Origin: an uncultured Sphaerochaeta sp.
GTDB lineage: Bacteria > Spirochaetota > Spirochaetia > Sphaerochaetales > Sphaerochaetaceae
Length of the DNA: 64,000 bases
Direction of reading: 5' to 3'
Assembly (NCBI RefSeq): GCF_963676285.1
Contig: NZ_OY781062.1
Location: forward strand, 1-64,000
Below are positions 33,550 through 43,357 of the stretch, piece after piece (position 1 is the stretch's first letter; each line of letters starts with the position of its first letter). Position numbers and translations under genes: made by a program. A model generated the notes under the pieces. The model saw nothing but the letters and a program-made list of their open reading frames with translations. It searched no databases and was not told the origin of the DNA.

Positions 33550-34686
33550 ATGAATGTAGAACAATATAAAGACATAGCCCCCTATAGGGGGCCGGATGTT
33601 CGTGAAGCAATTGAACGTGTCTTAAAGGATAAGGATGCACTGTTGAAGATTCTCTCCTCGCTCGGACCTGTTGAAACAGAAGCAGAACGACAACAGGTGG
33701 AAGCCTACGCCAAATATATAGTATCACAACTGGAGACAGTGACGAGCTATGATGAGTTCCAGGAGCGTATAACCGCTGGGGTGTTCCTTCCTGCCATCAT
33801 CGACAAGAGCGTCGATACGTTCTCCTTTGATGGATTGCAGCAGATTGAGAATGACAAAGCGTACCTGTTCATGAGCAATCATCGGGATATCGTGCTTGAT
33901 TGTGCCCTTATTGACCTTGCACTCCATAAAGGTGGAAAGATGTTCTGCGAGATGGCAATCGGGGATAATCTGCTGACCAATCAGTTTGTGACCGACCTGT
34001 TCAAGCTCAATGGTGGGGTGACTGTTAAACGTACACTTCCCATGCGGGAGAAGTATCTGGAATCGATCAGGCTGAGTGCATACTTTGTTGAGTTGATCAC
34101 CGAGGAGAACAAATCCATCTGGGTTGCTCAGAAGAGTGGGCGGGCAAAGGATGGCATAGATGTAACCACACCTGCGATCATTAAAATGCTCCATCTCTCA
34201 CAAAAGAAAAAGGGAGTCACCTTCTCCCAGGTGGTAAACAGCTGTCGCATCGTACCCGTTGCAGTGAGCTATGAGTATGATCCCTGTGATTTGATCAAGG
34301 CAGGGGAGGAAGTTACACGTCTCGCGAGGGGCGAGCAAGCAAAGAAGCGCTATGAGGACCTGATTTCCATCTCCCGCGGCCTGAAAGGGTACAAGGGGAA
34401 TATCCATATTGCCTTTGGTACTCCGCTGGAAGGAGAGTGGGAGAATCCCGACCAGGTAGCCCAAGAGATTGACCGGCAGATTCATACCCTTTACAAGCTC
34501 TGGCCTACCAATCTGTTTGCCTACGACTACCTGCACAACAGCACACAGTTCCAGGACTCCTATCGGGATTTTGACAGCGAAGCTTTCCTCTACCGTTTCA
34601 AGGGTACTCGTGAGGAGGTACGGCAATTTGCGCTCAACACCTATGCGAATCCAGTTGCATCATACTTGGCTGCACAAGAAAAGTAG
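33550..34686 (+). CDS. Glycerophosphate acyltransferase-like protein
   Basis: A 378-residue protein with the PlsC/PlsB acyltransferase fold. The active-site block is LFMSNHRDIVLD (about residues 106-117), followed by FKLNGGVTVKR and SIWVAQKSGRAKDG (phosphate-binding loop with conserved arginine) and SCRIVPVAVSYEYDP. The canonical HX4D reads HRDIVLD, with the aspartates at positions +2 and +6, a variant I associate with a separate acyltransferase branch. It probably acylates a glycerol-phosphate or lysophospholipid at the inner membrane. It begins 3 bases after the DHOD-like gene, and the lipoprotein gene overlaps its 3' end. Confidence 0.85.
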   Translation: MNVEQYKDIAPYRGPDVREAIERVLKDKDALLKILSSLGPVETEAERQQVEAYAKYIVSQLETVTSYDEFQERITAGVFLPAIIDKSVDTFSFDGLQQIENDKAYLFMSNHRDIVLDCALIDLALHKGGKMFCEMAIGDNLLTNQFVTDLFKLNGGVTVKRTLPMREKYLESIRLSAYFVELITEENKSIWVAQKSGRAKDGIDVTTPAIIKMLHLSQKKKGVTFSQVVNSCRIVPVAVSYEYDPCDLIKAGEEVTRLARGEQAKKRYEDLISISRGLKGYKGNIHIAFGTPLEGEWENPDQVAQEIDRQIHTLYKLWPTNLFAYDYLHNSTQFQDSYRDFDSEAFLYRFKGTREEVRQFALNTYANPVASYLAAQEK

Positions 34687-35272
34687 TGTTTTTCTGCTTC
34701 TTCTTTGTATCCTTCTTCTTGTTTCCTGCAGGAAGGAGGAGATTGTTGTAGTCAATCTGGAACATGAGAGGTCCCTGGTATTCAATCTTGAAACAGGCCT
34801 GGGTAGTGAGCACTTGTCACTCTCTTTCGATCTCCTGGGAGAGGAGAGACCAGTGCAGGTACGCCTCTCCTCATCAAACGAGGTCTCCAGCTGGATAGTC
34901 GATGCCAGTGGGGAGAGGACCTCCCCCGATACTGCGCGGTACCGGGTGGGGCCTCTTACCATGGGAGAAGGGATACCGTTTTCTCCTGGAGTATATGAAA
35001 TCACGATCATCAATGAGGAGGGAATCATACGAAGCGAACAAATAGAACTACCTGCTTCAATGATGGAAAAAATCCCAGAGGAAATACCTCACTACGATGA
35101 GGAATCGGGTACGTTATCCTCGATCCCTGTTCCCAGTCAACTCAACCGGTATGATGAGACAGGCAGGTTTCTCTCGACGCTTTCCCTGGATGAGGATACC
35201 TATACCATAGCCAAAGAGGATTTCTCCTTGGCCCTCATCACCGACAACATAACCTACCTTGTGCAACCTTAG
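34643..35272 (+). CDS. Lipoprotein of unknown function
   Basis: A protein of about 209 residues with a lipoprotein signal: hydrophobic residues about 16-26 and lipobox LLLVSC, then a lysine/glutamate start of the mature chain. The mature part is beta-rich (SLVFNLETG, VYEITIINEEG) and has no domain I recognise. The start is uncertain; ATG 34643 overlaps the acyltransferase gene by 44 bases and TTG 34655 is an alternative. The last 4 bases overlap the 3' end of the convergent mutL. It is probably co-transcribed with the two genes upstream. Confidence 0.7.
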   Translation: MRIQLHHTWLHKKSSVFLLLLCILLLVSCRKEEIVVVNLEHERSLVFNLETGLGSEHLSLSFDLLGEERPVQVRLSSSNEVSSWIVDASGERTSPDTARYRVGPLTMGEGIPFSPGVYEITIINEEGIIRSEQIELPASMMEKIPEEIPHYDEESGTLSSIPVPSQLNRYDETGRFLSTLSLDEDTYTIAKEDFSLALITDNITYLVQP

Positions 35273-37041
35273 GTACGCTGCACAGCCTTCATCAACTCAT
35301 CCTTGTGGAGCCTGATGACAAAGGTTCTTCCATGCGGACAGGTCGGCTCAACGAGCGCGAACACCTTTTCAAGCAGAGAAATGGCCATCATCCGGTCGAT
35401 TGAGTCCCCTGCCTTGATCGCTGCATGGCATGCAACAATGGCATAGAGTCCTTTCTCGACCTCTTCACTCTCCCCACTCATCGTCTGGATGAAAGAGACC
35501 AACTGTTTCTCTACCGAGCGATATATTGCCGGTATGGCATGAATTTCCCAAAGGAGGTCATCACTGCGGACCAGTTTTATCCCCAGATTCAGGTATATAT
35601 CCAGATTCCCCTGCAAGTAGTTGTCAACGTCACGTTCGACCTCAAAGGAGAGAGGAATCATCAGGGACTGTACCTCTCTCTTTGCCCGTACCTCATCATA
35701 GAGAATCCTCTCATGCGCTGCATGCTGATCAACGAGATAGAGATCATTCTCTTTCTCTGCAACCAAAAAGAGGTTGAAGGCCTGCCCGAGGTAGGTGAAT
35801 TGCTTCTGTTCAGCCTGCATATCCCAGATATTCTCAGTTTCGGTTGCACGGGTTGCCTGCATTCCGTCTGATTGAAGAATCTCCTTCGCTTTCTGGAACC
35901 ATTCAGGGTCGATAGGTTTACTTGCTTCCCTCTGGTATCTGCTGCTTCTCTCATGGCTGGATGCTTCCAGAGGCCTCTGGTGGGTATAGGTTGCCTTGGG
36001 AGTAAGCAGGGGAGTCTGTTCGTCCTGTATCTCTTTTGCTACAATCCGCGGTATGGTGCGACGGACCTGGCTGGAGATCATTCCCACCACCTGATGATGA
36101 ATCTCAGCTTTGTTTCTGAGCTTCACCTCACGCTTGGTAGGATGGATGTTGAAATCGACCAGGGTAGGATCGACATCAATGAAAAGATAACAGTAGGGAA
36201 AGGCTCCACCGTGCAGCATCTCTCCGTATCCATAGGTAACTGCCTGTACGAGGGCAAACTCCTCCACAGGTCTATTGTTCACAAAGATCTTGATGTGGGA
36301 ACGGTCACTTCTATAGAGTGCAGGTGAAGAGCAAACTGCATAGAGATTGAAGCGGCCTGCACTGTCATAGAGCTCAATCATCTCGGAGGGAACGATATTC
36401 TGGCTGATAGCCAGGACATCCAGAACGCGTTGTTTCTTGGTTGTGGCAGGGAGATCGACCCGGACCTTCCCATCAGTGATGAATCGAAAAGATCGTTCGG
36501 GAAAAGCGAGCGCCTTCTCCTGTAGGACATAGCGGCACATGGTTGCTTCTGTTGATGGTCTTTTCAGGAACTGACGTCTGGCAGGAAGTTCCTTGAACAA
36601 GCCCTCAACGCTTACCGTTGTTCCTTCTCTGGGGCCACCGGGTTGTACCTCGCCTTTTATCCCATTATCTACGGTAATCTGATATGCATCCTGCCCTTGG
36701 TAACTGCTGGCAATGGTAACAGTGGATACTGCGGCAATGCTGTATAATGCTTCCCCGCGGAAACCCATGCTCTTGATGTGGTACAAATCCTCCAGATCAT
36801 GAACCTTGCTGGTGGCGTGGCTTTCGCAGAGCAAAGGTAGATCATCCTTTGCTATTCCCTCTCCATCATCAATCAATTTGATTGACTCAAGGCCTCCGTC
36901 GGTTACACTGGCTACCAGTTGATTGGCCCCTGCATCCAGTGCGTTGTCAAGCAATTCCCGAATTACTGAGGCTGGCCTATCAATAACCTCGCCTGCGGCA
37001 ATACGCTGCGCTACAAGCGGATCGAGCTTTTGTATTCTCAT
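35269..37041 (-). CDS. mutL: DNA mismatch repair protein MutL
   Basis: MutL couples MutS mismatch recognition to strand incision. The 590-residue protein has the GHKL ATPase: VIRELLDNALDAGA (about residues 27-40, catalytic glutamate), IDDGEGI, HATSK and GFRGEALYSIAAV (about 94-106). The C-terminal part carries DQHAAHERILYDE and CPHGRTFVI, the metal-dependent endonuclease motifs found in bacteria without MutH; the last acidic residue of the first motif is aspartate instead of glutamate. It is the third gene after two outer-membrane protein genes on the same strand, with 44 bases between. Confidence 0.96.
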   Translation of the reverse strand: MRIQKLDPLVAQRIAAGEVIDRPASVIRELLDNALDAGANQLVASVTDGGLESIKLIDDGEGIAKDDLPLLCESHATSKVHDLEDLYHIKSMGFRGEALYSIAAVSTVTIASSYQGQDAYQITVDNGIKGEVQPGGPREGTTVSVEGLFKELPARRQFLKRPSTEATMCRYVLQEKALAFPERSFRFITDGKVRVDLPATTKKQRVLDVLAISQNIVPSEMIELYDSAGRFNLYAVCSSPALYRSDRSHIKIFVNNRPVEEFALVQAVTYGYGEMLHGGAFPYCYLFIDVDPTLVDFNIHPTKREVKLRNKAEIHHQVVGMISSQVRRTIPRIVAKEIQDEQTPLLTPKATYTHQRPLEASSHERSSRYQREASKPIDPEWFQKAKEILQSDGMQATRATETENIWDMQAEQKQFTYLGQAFNLFLVAEKENDLYLVDQHAAHERILYDEVRAKREVQSLMIPLSFEVERDVDNYLQGNLDIYLNLGIKLVRSDDLLWEIHAIPAIYRSVEKQLVSFIQTMSGESEEVEKGLYAIVACHAAIKAGDSIDRMMAISLLEKVFALVEPTCPHGRTFVIRLHKDELMKAVQRT

Positions 37042-37085
37042 AGCATGACTCTACCATAGAAGGGATAAAAGGGCAAAACCTCTCT

Positions 37086-39668
37086 CTAGAACTGTTTGTC
37101 AAGATTCAGTGAGACTCGTACGCTGACCACTGGATTGGTGTAGCTTGTTACCTGGGCAGGATATTGGGCTTTCATCTGGAGCGTGAATGGGTCGAAGGCA
37201 TATTGAAGAGAGAGGAAGCTTGTGCTGTAAGGTCCCCTGAGCAAGGAGAGAGCAGTCTCATTTCCTGCAAATACATCAGAGAAGTTGCTTATGATACCCA
37301 GCTGTGCTAAACCAAGGCCGACCTGAAGCCGTTCTTTTGTATAGGAGAGTGAGAACTGGCTGTAGTCTGCTTGATGGGATGTAGAAACAGGAGATGTAAG
37401 ATTGGCAAAGGCAAAGCTAGAGCTGAACGGGAGGTTGAACAGCACTCTTGCTTGCCAGACCTTTCCCTGTATTCGGACATCCCCCAATACCTCAACTGCT
37501 GCCGAATAGCTCGTAACGAGGAATGAAGCAAACTCATTGGCTATGAGGGAGTGGTTTTCCCCCTTGGTGAGGGAAACCAGTATCTTTGAGAATAACTGAT
37601 CCTTCTTCAGCGAGAATCCAGTTCCGACAAGATAATTGGGGAATATCGAACTTATAGAGGTGTCAATGAAGGAGTCGGTATCCAGGGTTGGATAAGCAGG
37701 CAGATATCCGCTTGCATGTAGAAGGAACTTGAATTCTGTGGTTCTTGAGTCGACCACGGGAAACCCAAGGCCAAGGAATGGATAGGTATTGATACTCCAT
37801 GAAGGACTGTTATCAACCACGGCAAGGCCACCGAGTGCAACGGACATGCGATAGCCACTTTTTGGAGTAAATCGGAGCAAGGATGAACCAAACTGACGGT
37901 CATTATCGGAAAGTGAACCAAAGTAAAGATCATCGAATGTAGTTACCAAAGTAAACGGACCCAAGCTAAGTTGGTTCAAAACTGCCAGATTCTGGTCAGA
38001 TATGAGTGACGGTGCATACAAACTGGTCAATTCCGTGGTAATCGGGAATTTTCGATCCATCGTTAAATAGAATGTACTACTGCTGTAACCAATCCTCAAC
38101 TTATCAATGAATGAGAATGCATAGGCTGCCATTTCCAGGCGAGAAGTGGGAACAGGGTATGCTGTATTGGTATATGAGGAGAAATCTTCAGTCTCAAGAA
38201 AGCCTTGCAACCTGATGCTGAACAGTCCTTTCTCGAAGTAGGGCTTGAGGTAGAGTTGATGGTGCAAGGAATCATCGTTGCGTCCATCAAACGTGAAGCG
38301 GTAACCGACTTCCAATCCGAAAAATCCCGTTACTTTCGCCTCTTCCGCAGAAAAAGCCAAGGTCGGTCTGGTAGTCACTGATGGAGAGACTTCCTCGATT
38401 GGTTCTTCCTCTGTCTCTGGTTCCTGTACCCCTTCTTCCTCTATGGCGGCAGTGGTAGTCTCTGTCTCTGCTTCCTGTACCACCTCTTCCTCTATGGCGG
38501 CAGTGGTAGTCTCTCTCTCTGCTTCCTGTACCGCTTCTTCCTCTATGGTGGCAGTGGTAGTCAGGACCTCTGGTTCTTCAATCTCCTCGACTACATCAAT
38601 ATCCTCCATTTCATCCACGAGAGGCATCTCAATGGTGACAGGCTCATCATCCTTGATTTCAGTTACTACCACAATTTCCTCTGCCTTCACCTCCGCTTGG
38701 GGAGAGGAAGGGGAGGGAGGGACCTGAACGGTTTGAGATACACTGGAAAAGGAGGGAATCTCTGGTGTCATTGGGCGGATAGTGATCTTAATCCTGTCCT
38801 TGGGTGGGGCAAGGATGATATTGCTGAATTGGCTAACACGCTCTGGTATCTTGACCGGTTCCACTTCAACCTGGAGGCTTTGCAAGCGCTGGGGGATGAA
38901 TTCTGAGGTTTCTGAAACAATACGGGAAGGCTTTTCAGCCAAGGCAGTGATCGACACCCCTTCAACGGGTGGAGGGGTGAGCACAATTCTCTCAATGTTG
39001 GCCATAGGAGCACGTGGTGTGGTTGGGGCAGTAATCTTATCACTGAGCTCCTGCATGATCTGTTTTGCCAGCATCATATCAGGATAGGTTGCATAAGTGA
39101 GATAGTATCCTGCCTCGATAAACTTCAGTCGAGCCATTCTTTCCTGCATGAAAAGCTTTTCAAATGTATTGACTTCCCGTTTTGCCCCAGTAAGGGCATT
39201 GTAGGACTCGACTCTGCCGGTGAAGGTAGTTACACTCTCTTCCTCATCTGTGGTGATGACCAGCATTTCCCCATCTCCATGCAGGGTGAAACGTGAAACA
39301 GGAGTAGTGACCGTGAGAAATCCATCTTCCATGTCGTAGGTATTGAAGGTTGCTTTTCCACTGACCAGATAGAGGTCGGGATTGTTGCCAACCAGGTCAC
39401 CGGTAACCAACAGTGAATCTTCGAACACATTGATGGTGCCGCGGGGAGTCACGAGTAGTATTGGTGTATCTGGATTGTGGATGATCCAACCTTCTGCAAT
39501 ATTCTGTGCCTGTTCACTGGTTGCTTCGATTCGATTTCCCTGGCTGTCGTAGACATGCAGAGCGGCGATGTCACCATCACCGATGAATACCTCATCCTCT
39601 GCAAAGAGGGTAGTACCGCCTATAAGGATCAGCAGAAGCAGAACAATATATTTCACCAATCGTTTCAT
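37086..39668 (-). CDS. FecR-domain outer-membrane beta-barrel protein
   Basis: An 860-residue surface protein in four parts: signal peptide (about residues 1-23, ending LFAED); a FecR-like beta domain (about 40-190, NVFEDSLLVTGDLVG, VTTFTGRVESYNAL); a long proline- and glutamate-rich linker (about 230-450) containing three tandem 17-residue repeats; and a C-terminal region of alternating hydrophobic strands ending VVSVRVSLNLDKQF, typical of a beta-barrel. FecR-barrel fusions of this kind are frequent in spirochaetes and their role is unknown. The start is ATG 39668, with GGGAG ahead. The upstream outer-membrane protein gene ends 19 bases before it. Confidence 0.82.
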   Translation of the reverse strand: MKRLVKYIVLLLLILIGGTTLFAEDEVFIGDGDIAALHVYDSQGNRIEATSEQAQNIAEGWIIHNPDTPILLVTPRGTINVFEDSLLVTGDLVGNNPDLYLVSGKATFNTYDMEDGFLTVTTPVSRFTLHGDGEMLVITTDEEESVTTFTGRVESYNALTGAKREVNTFEKLFMQERMARLKFIEAGYYLTYATYPDMMLAKQIMQELSDKITAPTTPRAPMANIERIVLTPPPVEGVSITALAEKPSRIVSETSEFIPQRLQSLQVEVEPVKIPERVSQFSNIILAPPKDRIKITIRPMTPEIPSFSSVSQTVQVPPSPSSPQAEVKAEEIVVVTEIKDDEPVTIEMPLVDEMEDIDVVEEIEEPEVLTTTATIEEEAVQEAERETTTAAIEEEVVQEAETETTTAAIEEEGVQEPETEEEPIEEVSPSVTTRPTLAFSAEEAKVTGFFGLEVGYRFTFDGRNDDSLHHQLYLKPYFEKGLFSIRLQGFLETEDFSSYTNTAYPVPTSRLEMAAYAFSFIDKLRIGYSSSTFYLTMDRKFPITTELTSLYAPSLISDQNLAVLNQLSLGPFTLVTTFDDLYFGSLSDNDRQFGSSLLRFTPKSGYRMSVALGGLAVVDNSPSWSINTYPFLGLGFPVVDSRTTEFKFLLHASGYLPAYPTLDTDSFIDTSISSIFPNYLVGTGFSLKKDQLFSKILVSLTKGENHSLIANEFASFLVTSYSAAVEVLGDVRIQGKVWQARVLFNLPFSSSFAFANLTSPVSTSHQADYSQFSLSYTKERLQVGLGLAQLGIISNFSDVFAGNETALSLLRGPYSTSFLSLQYAFDPFTLQMKAQYPAQVTSYTNPVVSVRVSLNLDKQF
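38409..38561 (-). repeat. Three tandem 51-bp repeats in the FecR-domain gene
   Basis: Three 51-bp units (38511-38561, 38460-38510, 38409-38459) encode TTTATIEEEAVQEAERE, TTTAAIEEEVVQEAETE and TTTAAIEEEGVQEPETE. The near identity of the DNA copies suggests recent duplication and a possible length-variable locus. Confidence 0.9.
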
Positions 39669-39687
39669 AGAAACTCCCATCATGACA

Positions 39688-41187
39688 TTACAGGATTGAT
39701 ATCTTCACAAGCGTGTCCAGCGAGTATGTAGGTTCAGCATTTTCATCAAAGTGAGCACGTAGTCCGATATCAAATGAATAAGGTTTTACCTTGATGACTG
39801 TTGTCGAGGAAAGCACCACATTGCGCAGTGTTTTCAAGCCCTCAAAGAAACCCTCACCTGTACTTGTAGGATAAAGCTTTTCATATTGCAAGTCCAGTGA
39901 AACGATATACATAAAGGGTTTATCGATCCTTGCATTTGCAATAAAACTATAGTCATGGAAGTCATTATCTGTGAGATTGCTCTCCATGTGTGCACTCAGG
40001 TAGAGACCTTGGCGAGTAAAATTCAATCCCAGTGTGCCGTCAAAATGCAAGGTACCAAGCTCAAGACGGAGTTTCTCGGTCTCGTCACTCTCTCTCGTCT
40101 CGAAATCTGAGGAGTAGTAGTTGGTGTAATAGCTCCCGAACGTAGGAATGGTCAAGCTGGTATTGAATACAAAGAAACTTCTCGTATGTCCCCAAAGTCC
40201 GTAGCGAAGTGCTGAGCCAAACTGTTTGTTCTGTACGTCGGGAAGCTGAAGCAGGACATCACTAAATACATGAAGATTCAGGAAATCGCGTTCATATATC
40301 GGGAGGGAAAAATCGAGGGAAATCATTTCCCTGCCAATAGGCTCATCCTCCTCGCCCTGTCTTGGACTGCTTGCATGAGAGAGCCCTACCTCAAGATCTG
40401 AGAACAAGGAGAGTTGGGGATATTCGTACAATGGGCGGGCATATATTCTCCATGCACGCAATGTGGGTTCATACAAATCATTGGTAACAAATTCAAAACC
40501 AGCATTGGGTATACCCAGCAGGTTCCCGTCAAGCATGATATCAAGTCCGGGCTGACTCTCACGGTATCCAACACTATAGTCGAAATAGCTGTTCAACAAC
40601 GCACCATCACCCAAGGTGATTCCCATCAGCTTACCGTAGCGGATATACAGGGAATCATAGCGCTGCCCCCACTGGATTGAGCGGATGAATGAACCATAAT
40701 GCTTTGCCACCCTGAGCGCATAATCCTCGAAAATCTCATCCGATTCCCTCTCAGGCATTTCCCAAGGGGAGAAATCGAGCTTGAGGCCGAATGGGTCAAA
40801 CGTTGCCTTTCCCTGGATTTTCAAGTCAAGTTGGAATGATAGGTTCCCAAGGGCGAAATCCGGTTTATAAGCAATGCTGAAGGAACCATCTGAGGAGGCC
40901 ATACCTTCCAACAGACTGTCAGAGGTGCTTGGCAGGTAGGGGGTTTCACTCAGTGTACCATCAGGGGAGGGTTGATCGAGGTCTGGGGACGTGTCTGGTT
41001 CAGGCGATCCTTCTGGATTGCTTGGACTCTCCTCAGATTGTGGGCTTGGCTCCTCAGATACCGTTGTGTCATCCATTAGTTGCACTTGCTCGGAGGAAGA
41101 ATCCATATCCTCAGCGGAAAGTGGCAGGAAGACGGTCAGCAGCACCAAAAAGAAGAGCAAGCAGGCACGAAAATGCATCCTTTGCAT
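39688..41187 (-). CDS. Outer-membrane protein with acidic linker
   Basis: A 499-residue exported protein. A signal peptide (about residues 7-25, ending LPLSAED) is followed by a low-complexity stretch rich in serine, proline and glutamate (about 28-95, for example SEESPSNPEGSPEPD), then about 400 residues of alternating strands (LGNLSFQLDLKIQGK, YIVSLDLQYEKLYP), ending SLDTLVKISIL. This predicts a beta-barrel in the outer membrane. I do not recognise a family. ATG 41187 and ATG 41178 both lie behind GGAGGAGG, so the start is uncertain by three codons. It forms a run with the FecR-domain gene and mutL. Confidence 0.75.
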   Translation of the reverse strand: MQRMHFRACLLFFLVLLTVFLPLSAEDMDSSSEQVQLMDDTTVSEEPSPQSEESPSNPEGSPEPDTSPDLDQPSPDGTLSETPYLPSTSDSLLEGMASSDGSFSIAYKPDFALGNLSFQLDLKIQGKATFDPFGLKLDFSPWEMPERESDEIFEDYALRVAKHYGSFIRSIQWGQRYDSLYIRYGKLMGITLGDGALLNSYFDYSVGYRESQPGLDIMLDGNLLGIPNAGFEFVTNDLYEPTLRAWRIYARPLYEYPQLSLFSDLEVGLSHASSPRQGEEDEPIGREMISLDFSLPIYERDFLNLHVFSDVLLQLPDVQNKQFGSALRYGLWGHTRSFFVFNTSLTIPTFGSYYTNYYSSDFETRESDETEKLRLELGTLHFDGTLGLNFTRQGLYLSAHMESNLTDNDFHDYSFIANARIDKPFMYIVSLDLQYEKLYPTSTGEGFFEGLKTLRNVVLSSTTVIKVKPYSFDIGLRAHFDENAEPTYSLDTLVKISIL

Positions 41188-41254
41188 CCCTCCTCCCTCG
41201 CTTCAATCATCACACAAACCTGTCATGGTTGTAAACAGGCTGGACGCGACCAAG

Positions 41255-42004
41255 TTACATTCTTGGCTCGTAGTGGTGTGCTTTATAAATATGCTCCCTG
41301 CTCAGTTTGTCCAGGTGTGACAACTCCTTGACGATCGGCTTGATTCGGGAACGAATGTTTGTCTGGTCATAGGGGCAGACGGGCTTGACCACCGGAAGGT
41401 CATACGCTTCTGCCAGTCTTCTGGTGACTGACTCGTGAATCTCGATCATGGGACGAATAACATTGATTTTTCCATCGAAGAAGGGTTGTACCGGTTGCAT
41501 GGTGGAAAAACGACCCCTGAGGCAGAGATTCATCAGGCTGGTTTCCACCAGATCATCCAGGTGATGTCCCATGGCGACCAGATTCATGCCCTCTTCCTCA
41601 CATCGGGTAAAAAGGATTCTTCTTCTGTTTCTGGAACAGAGATAGCAGTTGAACTCACCTTTAAATGATTCTGGGAATTGATGTTCATCAACAATCTTGA
41701 AATCATACCCAAGGTCGGTGAAAAAGGTGGTAAGCAAGGCGCGATACTCTTCTGGGATCGGATGTTCGATCCAGTTGATCATCAATGCCTTGAGGTCATA
41801 CTTGATGGGAAGCCACTTTCTACGGATGGAGAGAGCCAAGGCAAGGGCAAGGCTATCCTTGCCTCCGCTGGCCGAGAGCAGAACGGTATCATGCTCACGA
41901 ATCATTGAGTAGGTGTTTATGGCTTTTCCGGTATGTTTGATAAAACGCATGACCCAGGGGGGAATATTCCCCTCCAAGAGCGTTCTATAGGATAATTTTT
42001 CCAT
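41255..42004 (-). CDS. ttcA: TtcA-like tRNA 2-thiocytidine synthase
   Basis: A 249-residue PP-loop ATPase. The pyrophosphatase loop is SASGGKDSLALALAL (about residues 46-60), the iron-sulfur CxxC is CYLCSRNRRRILF (about 125-137), and the third cysteine lies in CPYDQTNIR near the end. This matches TtcA, which adds sulfur to cytidine 32 of certain tRNAs using an Fe-S cluster. I start at ATG 42004, with GGAG 10 bases ahead; an earlier ATG at 42031 lies inside the upstream HD gene. Only 4 bases separate it from that gene. A related thiolase of the same family cannot be excluded. Confidence 0.85.
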   Translation of the reverse strand: MEKLSYRTLLEGNIPPWVMRFIKHTGKAINTYSMIREHDTVLLSASGGKDSLALALALSIRRKWLPIKYDLKALMINWIEHPIPEEYRALLTTFFTDLGYDFKIVDEHQFPESFKGEFNCYLCSRNRRRILFTRCEEEGMNLVAMGHHLDDLVETSLMNLCLRGRFSTMQPVQPFFDGKINVIRPMIEIHESVTRRLAEAYDLPVVKPVCPYDQTNIRSRIKPIVKELSHLDKLSREHIYKAHHYEPRM

Positions 42005-42008
42005 GTAT

Positions 42009-43256
42009 TCAGAACTCCAATGCTCTTCCAAGTACTTCCGAAGAGATAGTGTGTGGTGTGAAGATTCTGAATTTTCTCAGGCTTTTTGTAAAGACCCTAC
42101 CAATATCATGGGAAAAAAGGTGATCTATCTCACCAAATCTGCTGATGGAACCATCTTCATGGAAAATGGGCAGGTCTGCCTCAAAGCTGATCGGCTCTGG
42201 AATGTCAACGATAACTTCACTTGGGTCGCATCCAAGCTTGTTCGCTATACGTTCCTCGAAGGAGAGACGTGAGAAGAGATTTTTGTTCTTTATCTCCAAC
42301 ACACCCTCTTCTTCATAGGGTTTCTCGAAGGCTACTGAATACAGCTGGTTGTCTCGAACCAAGGAGAAGAGATTGCTGTAGGTGAACTGCCTCTGCTGTG
42401 GAAGCGAGAAAAACTGTTCATCATCCAATCCATAGAGATCTTCTGCCTGTAGTGATCCATCTGACAAGGATGCCAGAACTGCTTTCTTGATCATAGCAGT
42501 CGCACTACGGGTCGTGGTATGCCAATATACGTTACGGTACATCAGGTACTTGCTGAACAACAGGTGCTCCACCGATCCCAGGGCTTCCTCCTGTAAGGCC
42601 ATCCTTCTCTCGGCAACAACGAGTCTGTCAACAATGTAGGATACATCCTGGGTACCATAGGGTACCCCACAGAAGAAGGCATCACGGTTCAGGTAGTCGA
42701 GCTTATCAGGGTCGAGTGTTCCAGAGAGAATGCTGCGATAGAGGAGAATCTCCTCATCTGAGGTCTCTTGGTGCTCATCAATGATTGATCCAACACGCTC
42801 TGCATCCAGCCCAGCCATTTCAATGGCTTTATGCAGAACTGCATCCTCACGTATCATCGTACGGGCAATCGCCTCATGACTGGTGAGTGGGAGTTCTTTC
42901 AGGGAGTGGGCGAATGGGAAATGCCCGATGTCATGCAGCAGGCATGCACAGAGAAAGGTAAGCGCTCCCTCTTCAGTAATCGGCAACTCTCGGTTCTGGC
43001 CGAAGAGGCTTTGGAGAATTGAAAATCCGATATGATAGACGCCAAGGCTATGGTCTAGGCGTGTATGCACCGCCCCTGGATAGAGGTGAAAAGTTGGGCC
43101 AAGCTGTTTGATCCTTCCAAGTTTCTGTACAGTTGGGGTCAAGAGGATGGATTTGAAAGCCCTGGATAGCTTGATGTCCTTCCACAAAGGGTCTCGAATT
43201 GTTGTTTCGCTTTGGCGGTAAAGAGACGCGAGCAACTGTGTATTGCGGTATTGCAT
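42009..43256 (-). CDS. HD-superfamily phosphohydrolase
   Basis: A 415-residue metal-dependent phosphohydrolase related to dGTPase/SAMHD1-type HD proteins (COG1078). The HD-domain ligands are in HTRLDHSLGVYHIG (about residues 61-74), LLHDIGHFPFAHSLK (about 107-121) and YLNRDAFFCGVPYG. Members hydrolyse nucleotide triphosphates or cyclic nucleotides; the substrate here is unknown. The start at ATG 43256 fits the usual N-terminus, but the ribosome binding site is weak. It is followed closely by the TtcA-like gene and is divergent from the acid-sugar kinase gene. Confidence 0.85.
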   Translation of the reverse strand: MQYRNTQLLASLYRQSETTIRDPLWKDIKLSRAFKSILLTPTVQKLGRIKQLGPTFHLYPGAVHTRLDHSLGVYHIGFSILQSLFGQNRELPITEEGALTFLCACLLHDIGHFPFAHSLKELPLTSHEAIARTMIREDAVLHKAIEMAGLDAERVGSIIDEHQETSDEEILLYRSILSGTLDPDKLDYLNRDAFFCGVPYGTQDVSYIVDRLVVAERRMALQEEALGSVEHLLFSKYLMYRNVYWHTTTRSATAMIKKAVLASLSDGSLQAEDLYGLDDEQFFSLPQQRQFTYSNLFSLVRDNQLYSVAFEKPYEEEGVLEIKNKNLFSRLSFEERIANKLGCDPSEVIVDIPEPISFEADLPIFHEDGSISRFGEIDHLFSHDIGRVFTKSLRKFRIFTPHTISSEVLGRALEF

Positions 43257-43357
43257 ACCGTGAGTGTAAAGCAGTGATTGCCTTGATGTAAAGTACAAGA
43301 TTATGGTAGAGCGAGGGACCATTCATCGGGTACACTGACAAAAAGGGAGGAATGTAC

